DNA of 64,000 nucleotides, taken from contig FJOG01000005.1 in the NCBI GenBank assembly GCA_900073065.1, positions 62,001 to 126,000 on the forward strand, in the 5' to 3' direction. The position numbers and the translations under genes were made by a program. Each line of letters begins with the position of its first letter. The first letter of the stretch is position 1. Origin of the DNA: Phialocephala subalpina. Lineage: Eukaryota > Ascomycota > Leotiomycetes > Helotiales > Mollisiaceae. A model generated the notes under the pieces. It was not told the DNA's origin and did not search any database. It saw nothing but the letters and a program-made list of their open reading frames with translations. Of the stretch, positions 12,000 through 23,275 are shown one piece after another.

Positions 12000-13407
12000 G
12001 TAGACGGCTTCGAACCAGTACTGAAGTTGCAGAAGCCAGATCATTTCCACAGTATGAGCTTCAAGCAGTTCGGGAGTGGTTGCACGATCCGCGCACCCGC
12101 AGTCGAGAGACCTGGGGTAAAATCCTGGCATCAAGTGGGGTCAAATGCAAAAATGGCAAGAGACTTGAGGAAGCCATACAAAAAGTCACAGGCTTGAAGC
12201 AGAGAAAGATGATGGAACTTTACAGGGATTCTTGTAATGAGTTAGGGCTGTTGCACCTTTAGAGTACGTGATGGGTAAGCCGAGAACTCATGGGAGAGGT
12301 GGCCCGGGGCGCAGCAACGCTCATGTACAACGCATGCTCAAAGCCGTGGAAGAATAATGATATACTGGAATGACTTCAATGCGCCCTCAATTGGTACGGA
12401 CCCCGCGGAATACGCTCGTTCAAGAGAAAGAACAACTTCGACGGGAGGCAAGAGGCAAGGCTTGGGGTTTCGAGGCCAGGAGAACGGACTGGTGGGATCC
12501 ACTGCCTTCCAGACGAACGATCGAGTATCTGTACTGATTGATGGACCATCAGAGCAAGGGAGCTCAAAACAAAGAAGACTCACCGAATGTTCCCCTCATT
12601 TCTCACAAGCCGATGCCTCACATTCCATTAGCAACCCAGCGCCAACTTTTCAGCCGGATTTGCGACTGCACACTTCCCCGACGATTCCTCCAGAGCGACC
12701 TGAACCAACAACAACTGTGGACCAACAGATGCCTGCTGTGGAAATATTCGAGAGAGACCAAGGCATGTTAAAAAGCCAAGCTGCGGTCGAAGAGGATGAA
12801 GAGGAACCAGGGGAACCAGAGCAGGAGCCCCCAGAGCCAGAACCGACCTGAGGAATCTCCCGAACCAGAGCCACCAGCATGCACATTGCACACTCAGAAC
12901 AGGGACAGCGAACTGAAGGCGTTGCTGATTGGGAAATATTTTTCGGTGGTTCATATCCTCCCGTAGACTCAGAGTGCCAAACTACAATGAAATATCGAGT
13001 ATACTGAACCTAAACACCTATTCCTGAATACTCAGAGAATAGACATCAAAACCTTGCGCGACAACAGCCTTCTTACTACTATCCCACTATCCTCGATTGC
13101 TCACGGGGGGAGTCTTACCAGTTATGTTTATAGCAAATTGTATTTTTCCATCGGTCGGTTTCTGAATCTGTTGAGTGCTCTACTGTTTGAGCACACCTGC
13201 AGGCTAGACGACACGCATATGGAGCTGACCTGGGAAGACATGACGATCGAATTGCATTGCAGGCCGGGGCTGAAAATCAAAACCGAAGATGACTTCTGGA
13301 TGGCTGTATGTGCGCAGAACAAAGTATTGAGGCACCAAGGATCAAAGGCTCCAGCAGAGACTAACTTCCATGCATGGATGACCCAGCTAAGCCGGCTTGG
13401 AGGCTGA
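12000..13407 (+). pseudogene. Unknown family X, copy 2 (plus strand, reading frame interrupted)
   Basis: Diverged second copy of the family at 9990-11377, with blocks in the same order. SFPQYELQAVREWLHDP then ETW (WLHDP at 12077-12091) is followed by MMELYRDSCNELGLLHL. Next comes NWYGPRGIRSFKR in another frame, then an acidic, proline-rich linker ending near 12851 with repeated EPE-type units. IPLSSI is at 13081-13098, and TIELHCRPGLKIKTEDDFWM leads to a stop at 13407. The WLHDP-to-IPLSSI distance is about 1.0 kb, against 0.94 kb in copy 1. Frame changes and in-frame stops between blocks, for example after LGLLHL at 12262, point to a pseudogene unless unrecognised introns restore it. Function is unknown. 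Confidence 0.55.
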
Positions 13408-13885
13408 AACTCTTTGCTCATGAACGGATCTCATGAGGGAGTGTTACCAATTGAAGCAGGCAAGCACGGCTCTCAAATCCCATGCTTCTGGAACACGATC
13501 TTCTTCAACATGTCTGTCTTGACTTCAACGATGATTGCTAAGTAGACTGGCAAAGAAGTTCGGTAAACCTTCCCCAGAAAAATAATTTGGTGGAGGAAGC
13601 TCAACCCGCCGGAGCAGTCCGAATGCGGTTTAGATGGTCGGTCATTCTTTCGGACTTGGTCTTTCCACCAAACATCAACATCCCACTTCACTTGCCCCTC
13701 GCCCCACCATCGTCATTCTGGCCATCGAACATTCGTTGCAAAGGTAAGCTCTCTTCTTCACGAGATTTCCTTACAAATACACAATCTCGATCGTGTATAT
13801 CTCTCCTGTCTCCCCCGTCATCAACTCTCAAGATCATCAATTGTCCCATCTCTCCCCGACATCACAACTAACAACAGACTTCACC
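13408..13885. other. Promoter and leader of the Gfo/Idh/MocA gene
   Basis: 478 bp with no supported gene. The last 150 bp are C/T-rich with several CATC/TCAC runs, typical of a fungal 5' leader. An upstream in-frame ATG-less extension (from 13793) is ignored, because the Rossmann fold begins right after the ATG at 13886. Confidence 0.5.
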
Positions 13886-15022
13886 ATGGCAAGCAAAACC
13901 TACAACGTCGGAGTTATTGGCTATGGGTACATCTCCTCCCCCTCCCCTTCTGCCTTCCACCAGCTAACCCCCCTTCTCAGCATGTCCGCCAAAGTCTTCC
14001 ACATCCCCCTCATCCTCGTAACGCCCACCTTCAAACTCCATTCAATCGTCCAGCGTACACCAAAGCCGAACGACGATGCCTCCAAAGACCACCCCTCCGC
14101 CAAGATCTACCATTCGGCCGAAACATTGTTCGCAGACCCTGCCATTGACATCATAATCGTAACCACTACTCCCGATACCCACTTCACATTCACGAAAGCC
14201 GCGCTGGAGGCTGGAAAACACGTCTTAGTCGAGAAACCATTCGTTCCTACTTCTGCTGAAGCACAGCAGTTGATCGATATATCTGCCAAGACTGGGAAAT
14301 TGATCTGCGTATACCAAAATCGACGATGGGATTCAGATTTCCTTACCGTACAAATGTTGATAAACGATGGGAAACTGGGAAGAGTAGTGGAGTTCGAGAC
14401 ACATTTCGATAGATACAAAGCCGTACGACCAGAGACATGGAAAGGAAAACTGGGAATGGATCACGCAGGCGGAGTCATCTATGATCTGGGCACGCATTTG
14501 CTTGATCAAGCGTACGTACTATTTGGACTACCAAAGAGTGTTACAGCCATCTTTGCAAATCAGAGGAATGATGGGGAGGAGGAGCCGGATTCGTTTACTG
14601 TGCTACTCAGCTACGGGGAGGGAGGACCATTGGTAACGGCTAAGGCGGGTGTGATATCTATTGAGACGGACCAATTGCGATATTGGGTTAGAGGCACAGA
14701 GGGAAGTTTCAAGAAGTTCCATCTTGATGTTCAGGAGGATCAGTTGAAGGCTGGTCAGAAGCCTGGGGACAAGGGATTTGGGATTGAGAGCGATGAGAGC
14801 TCGGGTAAGCTGGTTGTGTTGGAGGGTGATAAGCCGACGCAGAGTGTTTTCAAGAATGTGGAGCCGGAGACATATGCTAAGCTGTATGAGGGCTTTAGCA
14901 AGGCGATTGGGGGTGCTGGAGAGAAGGCGGTTCCGGTCAAGGCTAGTGAGGCGAGGGATGTGTTGAAGATTATTGAGGCGGCTAGGGAGTCTGCGAAGAG
15001 TGGAAAGAGTGTGAGCTTGTAG
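13886..15022 (+). CDS. Gfo/Idh/MocA family NAD(P)-dependent oxidoreductase
   Basis: Predicted cytosolic dehydrogenase acting on a sugar, sugar acid or related polyol. Two exons, 13886-13926 and 13981-15022, encode 360 residues. The intron falls inside the nucleotide-binding glycine motif: VGVIGYG precedes it and MSAKVFHIPL follows. The family signature VLVEKPF is present, with its Lys in the usual catalytic position. IYDLGTHLLDQA in the C-terminal alpha/beta domain carries the Asp and His normally lining the active site. The fungal subfamily includes yeast YMR315W-type proteins. The gene is intact although it sits between decayed copies of family X, with the third copy on the opposite strand downstream. 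The substrate is unknown. Confidence 0.9.
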   Translation: MASKTYNVGVIGYGYISSPSPSAFHQLTPLLSMSAKVFHIPLILVTPTFKLHSIVQRTPKPNDDASKDHPSAKIYHSAETLFADPAIDIIIVTTTPDTHFTFTKAALEAGKHVLVEKPFVPTSAEAQQLIDISAKTGKLICVYQNRRWDSDFLTVQMLINDGKLGRVVEFETHFDRYKAVRPETWKGKLGMDHAGGVIYDLGTHLLDQAYVLFGLPKSVTAIFANQRNDGEEEPDSFTVLLSYGEGGPLVTAKAGVISIETDQLRYWVRGTEGSFKKFHLDVQEDQLKAGQKPGDKGFGIESDESSGKLVVLEGDKPTQSVFKNVEPETYAKLYEGFSKAIGGAGEKAVPVKASEARDVLKIIEAARESAKSGKSVSL

Positions 15023-15229
15023 GTTTTCGGAAAAAGTACTAAATATACCATTGATATCTGTTATCCAATTCTCTGATTTGAAGTATCCACACTCTGAGAT
15101 CTTCTCCCACAATGCTACGTGATTTCATATATACAGTGAGCTCCAGTGGGTATCCTGACTCCCTGGACGAGACCCGACCGAACCCCAACAAAATCAAGCT
15201 AATCTCCAGAGTATAAATCAACTGACACT

Positions 15230-15990
15230 CTCTTACATCTAGAACAATTGCTGTATCTAATCTTTCTCCCTTCAGAGTGGTGTTCTAGACACAAATAGAC
15301 ATCAAAAAGTATTTTTTGCTCTCTATCCTTTGTCTGCCAGAGTACAGCTCTATCTCCATTCCCTTAAGAGAAGAATTTCATGCCTTTTCGCAATTCGGCG
15401 AGAAGAGTAGCTGTTACGAGCTCCTTGAAATGGCGAAATGATAGATTAGTTGCGCGGTAAAGAGACTTCGATAAGCACGATTTCTTGGCGATTGAGGATA
15501 GTGGAATGACACCGAGGCAGTTGCCGTCGTTCATGAGGACTATTTGTTGCCTAGAAAGAAATGTTTCTAGTGGTGTCTCATTCTCGAGCTGCTGCCTTGC
15601 GAGTTGGAGTCGTTCGCGAAGAGGTGGTAATTGCTCAAGTGGTAGGTCAACCTGTGGAGCTAGGTGTGGCTCAACGCTTCCCAGTTCATCGGATTCTCCT
15701 TCCTGTTCTGGGTCACTTTGACCAGACCTTGAATCTTTGGTATGGCATCTGCCTCCTCCCTCCTCCGACTGTCCTTCATGCTCTTGATCATTCGTGGAGA
15801 GAATTGATGATGCGACGCAACCTCGCTAATAACTTCCTCGATTCCAATCCTCTGAGACGAGTCAAGGTCGAAGGTCATCAACGAGGTGAAGAACTTGATA
15901 GGACAGAAACATCGTCAAAGGTCAACTCGTTGTTCCCATGCGGAAATAAAAAGAAATGTGGAGCGCTCTCCCCTTTTTAAGCGAGTATTG
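15230..15990 (-). pseudogene. Unknown family X, copy 3 (minus strand, frameshift and internal stop)
   Basis: Third copy of the family seen at 9990-11377 and 12000-13407, on the opposite strand. Reading on minus, an acidic linker containing SGQSDPEQEGESDELGSVE leads into LMNDGNCLGVIPLSSIAKK. IPLSSI is at 15507-15490. SLYRATNLSFRHFKELV follows, which parallels copy 1. In this frame a stop comes just after KGMKFFS near 15380. In another frame the family block continues as GMEIELYSGRQRIESKKYFL, then SICV, a stop codon, and NTTLKGERLDT, where copy 1 has AVCLQN followed by NTTPREQKPDT. The frameshift and the stop in the conserved block make this a clear pseudogene. I could not find the N-terminal WLHDP block for this copy, so it may be truncated. 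Confidence 0.6.
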
Positions 15991-16667
15991 TCGCCACGAG
16001 TATGCAGTCTCAGAGGTACAAGCCTTGCGCACATTGCAGCATCGGAGTTCGAAGGCATTCTTGGCACTCCGAAACAAAGCTTCGTCGCAGACAACAATTG
16101 CTTCGCCCATCAGTACCGGAAGTCTCTCCGGACTCAGTCCACAGCTCATCGGAATATTAGGCACCAGGAACCAAACTGCTATCGTCGAAGGCACCGAAAT
16201 ATAATGCGCTTGCAGCATCGTATACCGACAACGTCCAGGCCTTGAAGACCGATCGAACCTGAGAAGATTGACTCCATCGACATCGCGACAAGCCAATTGT
16301 TCAATGAAGCCTGGGATACCTTCAAGGCAAAACATTCTCGATTACCAAGCAAGCAACGAGGCCGCGAAGCCATCGACGACATCACCCGTTTTTTGCGATG
16401 ATTGTACCCTCTAAAGGCAGATCGGAGTTGATTGCGGCGCAAGCCTCACCAGACATTATTTATTGTTCACACTCAAGCGTAATCTCCATAGGCAAGGTAC
16501 AGACTCTCAACCTGGCCTTTCAACCCCGTTCAATCAACCCCGACCGATAAGATTATTGGCAAGTGCAATCGATTGAGCTCTCATAGAACCCCATTCTTGT
16601 CACGAGTATAAAGAGCGTCTCCTTTCTTTCAGCTATTCAAGTCAGCACATACATCCACAATATCACG
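15991..16667. other. Spacer and promoter of the FAD oxidoreductase gene
   Basis: Several open stretches occur on both strands, but none is recognisable. A plus-strand one near 16250-16400 reads DIATSQLFNEAWDTFKAKHS and stops. The 3' 200 bp are the promoter of the oxidoreductase gene. Confidence 0.4.
16607..16613 (+). promoter_or_regulatory. TATA-like element of the FAD oxidoreductase gene
   Basis: TATAAAG lies about 55 bp upstream of the ATG at 16668. It is supported by consensus and spacing only. Confidence 0.4.
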
Positions 16668-18135
16668 ATGACGCAAACCAAAATCCCAGTTGGACTGCCC
16701 CGTCCACACCCCACCAAGGCATACTGGCAAACTCCTCCTCTTCCCATCTCAGACCACCGAAGCACTCCCAACCTCCCCAAGACCTCCAAATATGTGATCG
16801 TCGGCTCCGGCATAACGGGAACAAGCATCGCCTGGAAAATCCTCCAAGAAGAACCCGGCGCATCCATCACAATCCTCGAAGCACGCCAAGCCTGCTCCGG
16901 AGCTACTGGACGAAATGGCGGCCACTGTCGAGCAGGCAACTATCTCAAGTTCAAGCACTACCTTCAGCAATTCGGTCTAGAGGAGGTTCTGAAGATGGAA
17001 GCTCTTGAGGAGGTGAATGTGAAGAATGTTGGAAATTTCATTAAAGAACATGAGATTGGATGTGATTTGAGAGATGTGGAGACTGTGGATATTTTCACCG
17101 ATCAACCGGGATGGGAAGAAGCGTTGGAGGCGTTGAAAGCGAGGGAGGAGGCGTTTGATGGTAGGGTCGAAGCAAAAGTTTTGACGAAGCATCGGGTGTG
17201 GAGTGCCAAGGAGACGAGAGAGGAGTTGTTGGTTCCTGCTGGGGTTGGAGCTATTTCTTTCCCAGCTTATGCGTTGTCTCCGTATAAGTTTATTTGTGGA
17301 CTTTTGGGGATGTGCTTGAAGAAAGGTTTGAATATTCAAACGAATACGCCTGTTGTTGAAGTTGCGCGGGCTCATGCGTCGAAGAAGTGGGTTGTGCATA
17401 CGGAGAGGGGAGAAATTGTTGCGCAGAAAGTCATTCTGGCGACGAATGCTTATACCGCGGCACTATACCCACCTCTTGTTGAGGCTATCATTCCTACAAG
17501 AGGTCAGGTTGCAGCGATTCGTCCAGGCTCGAGTATCATCAACAATCCTGCTTTGAAGATAACGATGGGCCTCAACAGTGCTGAGTCTGGGGACTACATG
17601 CAATCTCGAGCTGAGCAATTCTCTGGTGCCGGGGATATCATTATCGGTAAGTCTCCTAGGCCTTGGAGAATGAATCACACACTGATACTGCACAGGAGGA
17701 GGAAGACGTCTAGGCACACCCCGGGGTGAAAATGGGGAGCAGCCGGTGTTGGACGATGCCACCATCCATCCAGATGTCTCAGAATACTTGACTCATGCAG
17801 CAGCTAAGTATTTCGGCAGGGATAATTGGGGCGAAGATGGGAAGATGTTGCAGGAATGGACTAGGATTATGGGGTATACATTTGACCAGTGTCCTCTTAT
17901 TGGAGAAGCTCCAGGACAGGAAGGTCTTTGGGTATGTGCTGGTTTTCACGGACATGGTAAGTGTACCCAATCTTCGATATTCAGAGAAGCATGTAGCTCA
18001 TGACATTTAGGTATGGCTACGACTTTCCAGTCTGCTGAAGCCTTGGTCGGTTTGTTGATGGGGAGGGAGAAAGAGGTGGACAAATGGATGCCAGAAAATT
18101 ATAGACTTTCACGCGTGACGAAAAGAACGAGATAG
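16668..18135 (+). CDS. FAD-dependent oxidoreductase of the DAO family
   Basis: Predicted flavoenzyme oxidising an amine or amino acid. Three exons, 16668-17646, 17696-17956 and 18011-18135, encode 454 residues. The dinucleotide-binding fold starts at about residue 41 with YVIVGSGITGTSIAW and continues to ITILEA, the acidic end of the second strand. SGATGRNGGHCRAG is the typical DAO-family flavin-contact loop. The C-terminal FAD-binding part has PLIGEAPGQEGLWVCAGFHG and then HGMATTFQSAEALVGLLMG across the last junction. Length and motif order match fungal DAO-domain proteins related to bacterial gamma-glutamylputrescine oxidase. No organelle signal is evident. The physiological substrate cannot be assigned. 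Confidence 0.9.
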
Positions 18136-18750
18136 GCAATAGCTGGTATTGGGAGCACTGAAAAGTACATATGGTAGATAGAGTCTTCATTTCTCTCTTC
18201 GTTCCAGTACCCAACGCCAATATCGATAACCACCTCCACCATCCCTTCTTGACCACGGACCCAGAAGTCACTCGAAGATGATCAATCTCGCCTGAAATCA
18301 TTACGCACCAGACGCAGCTCCCGAAAATCGTACAAAGGTCCACGCTGATCGTTTCATACCATCAACAGTAACGCCATATTTCCCACCGACATACTATTTA
18401 ACATCACCCTGCTCAAAAAGGAAAGGACGCGTCAAAGCCCATCTACTCGCCTACTCAAGCTTCGGCTTTTTAGGCAAGCAGTTGGAAGGCTCTGGAGACA
18501 GAATCGCTTGCCGTTTCTCGCGGCTTCCGAGACCTCTGTACGACTACCGGCCGGTTGACTTGTGTAAGTCCATATCCGAGACCTGTAGGTGTAGAGCTTC
18601 CTGAAACTTGTGGTAGGGAGAAGGGTGTCGAGGGTCCGAAATGATTGTTGGTCCCAGCAGAGGAATCTGTTAGGTTCTCCTCATCTTCGACAGTCTTCGA
18701 TCGGTCGCTCTTATCTTTGTTGCCTGAGTTCGGTAGGTTCCAAGTCGATC
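18136..18750. other. Intergenic between convergent genes
   Basis: Contains the 3' flanks of the FAD oxidoreductase gene and of the unknown minus-strand gene. No tRNA-like cloverleaf or repeat was noticed. Confidence 0.45.
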
Positions 18751-19964
18751 TTACTTCGTCTCAGTGTTTGTCTTGTAGGCTTCCATGAGCGTCGGCAATT
18801 TTCGTCCCTCGCCAAACTTCTTCTTACTCGTCACCTCACCCACTGCCCACTGCCAATATCCCAGGAAGAACAAAGCGTTGTCAAGTTTTCTCTTCACAGC
18901 CTCTTCGTTCTGTAAGACCTCCATAATATCCTTCGGTCTAACACGAACAACAAAACACCGCCCTTCATCATATCCTGTTCTGCACGTGGCGGATCCTCCT
19001 CGAAGCTTAACCCCGAGCTTCTCCTCAACCTCCCTAACAGCATCTTGCCCAAGCTTTCCGCATCGAAAAGCAACAGCGACATCAGGATCTGCGTCTAACT
19101 TCACTGAGTACTTGCGCCATCCATAATCGTCGATGGTATCTATGAAATCTAGTTTCCGAAGTGCTTTACTGATTTGTTCGTTTGGGAGGGAGAGGTTGAT
19201 TCCGAGATCCAACCATTTTCGGAGCTTGGAAGATTCATGGAAATGTGAGAAAGAGGTCGTAGGATCGTTATCCGGAGCATTTGTCTTCCAGAATCCGGAT
19301 TGCTGGCGCATCTCTCCATCCACGCCGAACACCCACTGCTTCTTGCTGATACCTCCAGGAGCTGTCGCGTCTGACATTCCATCGTCGACTTGCTCCTCTT
19401 CGATATCTGATACCGTGGGGTTGTGATCTGAGGACGTCTTTGGTGGAGTTTGAGTCTCTTCCATAATTGTATCTCCAGCGGTGTCTGTGGATTGCGATGA
19501 TGGACCACTTGCAATCTCCGAAGAGGTCGAAAGTTTGGTTTGAGCATCGCTCTGCTTCCAGGGACCACGATGCATTGCATCCAGGCGCGAGTTGAACTCC
19601 TGCAACCCGATCTCACTGTCCTTGGCCTTGCGCCTGGCCAGTCTCAAGTCCGCAATCTCCTTGAGGAGGGAAGTCTCACCTGGGAAGAACCCGTTATTGG
19701 AGACTGGCAATTGTAAGCATATGCACAAAAGAATAACATCTCTGACAACTTACAGAGTTGAGTCCAGATCTGATACTCGACCCAGAATTGCTGTTGACTA
19801 CAATCCATGAAAGGATATTCGCGCACGCGAAGCAAGTCTTCGGAAACCTCATCTGCGATCAGACCTAGTAGCTTCCAGCCGTATTGCGAATAGCGCGCAG
19901 CGAGCTGGATATTAAGCCAGACAGACTTGTACCGGTCCATGGAATAGTCCCCCGGATAATCCAT
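18751..19964 (-). CDS. Unknown protein, family Y member 1
   Basis: Two exons on minus, 19964-19754 and 19703-18751, encode 387 residues. I recognise no named domain. The N-terminal exon has MDRYKSVWLNIQLAARYS and ends in FWVEYQIWTQL. The second exon opens with FFPGETSLLKEIADLRLARR, probably helical. It then has a low-complexity S/T/Q/D-rich linker of about 110 residues and a C-terminal block with EVEEKLGVKLRG, VVRVRPKDIMEVL and ALFFLGYWQWAVGEV. The gene at 20482-21910 is a diverged paralogue with every block in the same order and the same intron position and phase. This strongly supports both models. There is no signal peptide and no convincing membrane helix. The protein is probably soluble and intracellular, with function unknown. 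Confidence 0.75.
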
Positions 19965-20481
19965 CTTGAATGGGCGTCGTCGTGGTGAAGGCTTCTGATT
20001 TTGTGCGAGAAGTTGTGCGTTGAATGTGTTGGGTCTGTAAGGAGTGGAATCAACGAAGTAGGTAGATGATAGAAGCTCAAACGACGTAGATCGGGATACG
20101 ATAATTTTTCTCGTCTGAGTTCTAGGTCACCAAAGTTGAACTGGACTTTGGAAATGCCCAAAACACCGGCAAGAAGCCTGACGTGACGGAAGTTCGTAAC
20201 AGTGAAAGCACAAGGTGTCAACGACTAGCCAGGGGTAATCAGAGTTCCATCGGCATTCTACAATGAATTTCCATGGTTCCAAGGATAACATACATGAGAC
20301 TCGAGCATACGGAGACGAAGTCCATCAACAATTGCACATTTCCTCCTTCCTTGAACACTTAATGACACTGACATTCCACGCTCAAACATAATTCCCGACC
20401 ATATTCTTACATCCTTCCACGATTATCATCACATCAGCGTTCCAACATGGCTCTTCGGCCTCCGCTTTCTCAATCTCTCAA
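19965..20481. other. Spacer between the two family Y genes
   Basis: 517 bp containing the promoter of family Y member 1 and the 3' flank of member 2, which is encoded on the same strand. No other gene is supported. Confidence 0.5.
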
Positions 20482-21910
20482 CTAATCGTCTGGGGAGGCA
20501 AAACCGAAATTCAACGCCGACGAAAATCTGAACTTTCCACGCTTCGCGACACGCTCTGAGGGCTCAGGCGAGGAATCTCGAATTCGCTTTTCCTTCGAAG
20601 ATGGGTATGGTGTTGAATCGTGATTGCTCGTGTTGAGCATCGGCTGATCAAAGGTAGTTGAGGTATGTTGAGGTGGTAATCTAGCTGCTGCGGCATTGAG
20701 CTCAGCAGTAGAATGAGCCGACTTAGTGGGTGCTGTCTGAGGAAAGCCTGGCGTCTGCACAGCCGTTGGTTCATCTGCCACCTTAGTCGGATAATTCTTG
20801 TTCTTCCTGTCCTTATCACCTGGCCGCTGCTCAAGTGTTTTCCGTCGAGCTTCTGCCTCCTCTCTTTGCTGCTCTCTGTGCTTAATGAATGCTTGCTTCA
20901 AGGTAGTCAACTTTCCAGAGCTGTCGTACTTTCCTTTCCGCAAGTCTCCACCGATCAGATTTCTCCATCGTCGAAGGAGTTGAAAGGCCGTTTCCAGCTT
21001 CTTCTTCAATTTAATGGGATCGCTTAACACCTCGAGAATATCTGTCGGTCTTGCGCGCACGACATATTCCTTGATCCATTCGTCACCAATTATCGCTCTT
21101 TCAGATCGACCCCGCAGCTTGACCCCGAGCTCTTTCTCGACCCACTTGATTCCATTGCTATCAGACTTGTCCTTGTAGCAATACAGCGCATCGATGATAT
21201 CTTGATTGACTTCGAATCGAACCGCAAACCTGGAGTTTCCACGGTGGTCGCATGGGTCGATAATTTCGAGTGCTTCTAGAGCCTTCTCAAACTGCTCTTC
21301 ATCACACGATTCGTCAACGTCCAGGTCCAATCGCTTTCTGCGCATGGCAAGTTTACGAAACTCCTCCTCACCGGAAGAGGGGATTTCTCTGCGCACCGCA
21401 GGATATGGGATAATAAAGAAGCCTTGCACGGAGTCCAGATCGGCTGCTCCATCCTCGTTCACAGATTCCGTGTCGGAAGTATCGGTATGCTCTCTGGTTA
21501 ACCAGTTGCTCACACCCAACGACTTAAATTCGCGGGTGACTTTGGGGACAGCAGTCGTTGTCTTGATTCGCTCTGCGTAAGCCTTCCTCTGCCTTGATGA
21601 TCTGAGTTTCTTGATCTCCTCCAGCAGCGCGACATCTCCTGGAAACCGCTCATCGGGGACTTTCATTGTTAGCTCTTCTGAGACAAGTCATGCGATTTCT
21701 GGGCTACTTACAGAGAGAACACCAGATGTGATACTCGAGCCAGAATTGCTTTTGGCTCGCGTCCATGACGGGCAATTCGCGGAGGGTTCGCAGCTCTTCC
21801 AAGATCTCTTTCGTGATAAAGGAGAACAAGTCAGGGTCCACCGACTTATGTCGTACTGTTGATTGGATCGAGTCCCAGACTGACTTGTATCGCTCCATTG
21901 AGTAGTCCAT
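20482..21910 (-). CDS. Unknown protein, family Y member 2
   Basis: Two exons on minus, 21910-21712 and 21659-20482, encode 458 residues. The start is MDYSMERYKSVWDSIQ, aligned with the same block of member 1, so I prefer it to the internal ATG at 21666. Exon 1 ends FWLEYHIWCSL and exon 2 begins FPDERFPGDVALLEEIKKLR. The intron is in phase 1 at the same site as in member 1. Shared C-terminal blocks are WVEKELGVKLRG, VVRARPTDILEVL and AFQLLRRWRNLIGG. It carries an extra 100-residue C-terminal tail, polar and K/R/S/T/P-rich, including ERVAKRGKFRF, possibly a nuclear localisation signal. Function is unknown. The pair looks like an old local duplication that has diverged strongly. Confidence 0.75.
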
Positions 21911-23275
21911 GTTGGTTTTCCCTGACGCCCAATGGTACGCGAGACCAATGTTCTCAGCAGAGGCTAACGCGTTGAGATGAGGAAGCCTTCAAGTCAACCA
22001 ACTGAAATCGCAGTCGAAGAGAATACAGTTTAAGTGACTGATATCCTGTTGAAAATATGACCGATTGAGGAGAAGAATGTGGGTTTTCAAAGAGGCAGAA
22101 GTGAGGTGTGAGGGAAGGAAGTGTTCGCGACGCGTAGCTGACAACCTCCAGTGAGAAGATAAAGTTAGCCGAGAAAAAGAGTAGTAAAGATTGAAAGTGA
22201 GTCTCACAGGGATGCTCTCTCATTTCTCGTTCACTTTCGTAAGTGAAGAAACGTGCTTCCAAGGCTTGTCAAGCGCAGGTGGTCGGTTGCTTAACGACGT
22301 GACCCGATAAGGTCTCTTGTCAGAAAGCTCTACGAGAGCAGAAAATATGCCGCTAAAGTGGGATATTGGAAGCCCAAAGGCTTTCAGTTACCTGCAATCT
22401 GTATCTGGAGAAGCTTGGTGATCCGGGGCTTCGGTGACAAGCTCCAATACCGGCGACATGCATGTTGATCGAAAGAAGTCTCTGACTGCTACAAGAGCTT
22501 ACATTTACTGCATTTCAGGCAGTAGAAGATCAACAAGAGGGATGTGGTGGTCATGACAACAGCAGGAACTAGCATGAATACACCAATGGAAAGTGCGAGC
22601 AATTCCAAACGCGAAAGGGACCATTTCATCCGTTCTGCTCGATCAAACACGTTCCATAGAGCTGGCCTCCTCGATCCAATACCATATGAGAAGGTATTAA
22701 AGTGCATCATTTAGATTCAAACATGTATTTCTGTTCAAATATTCTTGTCATCAACGCTCGAGATTTCTAGTCCGGTTTCATTTCATCCAGAAGTGGAAAG
22801 CAAGTATCATCATGCAGAGCACAAGAAAGACTTGACTTGAATGGCTCTGGGAGGTCAAAAGGCGCACATAGCTTGACGTCTACAACCATAGCTTCGTATC
22901 TGAGTTCGTGGTCTTCGGGGAGGCAGATTGATGGGGGTGGTTGGCTTGGCAGGAAACTGCCGTTGTACGAATGTTGCTGGCGAAAATATCACTCGCAGCG
23001 GGGTCAACGCAGAGACTTCGATGAATGTGAATCTGTGTAATGCTAAGAGTAGAGACTCAGTAGATAATGATTGCTGATAAAGTGAGGTTGAAATTCTCGT
23101 GGATCTGCCCTCCGTTGCACAGACCGCCACCAGAAGCGCCTTCCTGATTGGTCCTCGCATGAGTCGCCAATGAGACATTACCCCTGTCAGCCGCATTTCA
23201 ACTCCAACCTCCTCCATCTCTGATATCAGAGAAGACATTCCCAAACCCTTCGCAATATCACTTACTTTCTCCAAC
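21911..23275. other. Long intergenic region between family Y member 2 and pepP
   Basis: 1.37 kb holding the promoters of the two divergently transcribed flanking genes. A 73-codon open frame on minus (22710-22489) encodes one hydrophobic segment, LELLALSIGVFMLVPAVVMT, with a CLKCSKC tail. It could be a small membrane protein, but nothing else supports it. No repeats or RNA genes were recognised. Confidence 0.4.

Noticed and set aside
12780..12855. EPE-rich run as a separate repeat element
   Set aside because: It is low-complexity coding text inside the acidic linker of family X copy 2, with no wider repeat structure.
22489..22710. 73-residue one-helix membrane protein gene
   Set aside because: A hydrophobic segment alone is weak support. 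There is no partner exon or conserved motif, so it is mentioned only in the intergenic entry.
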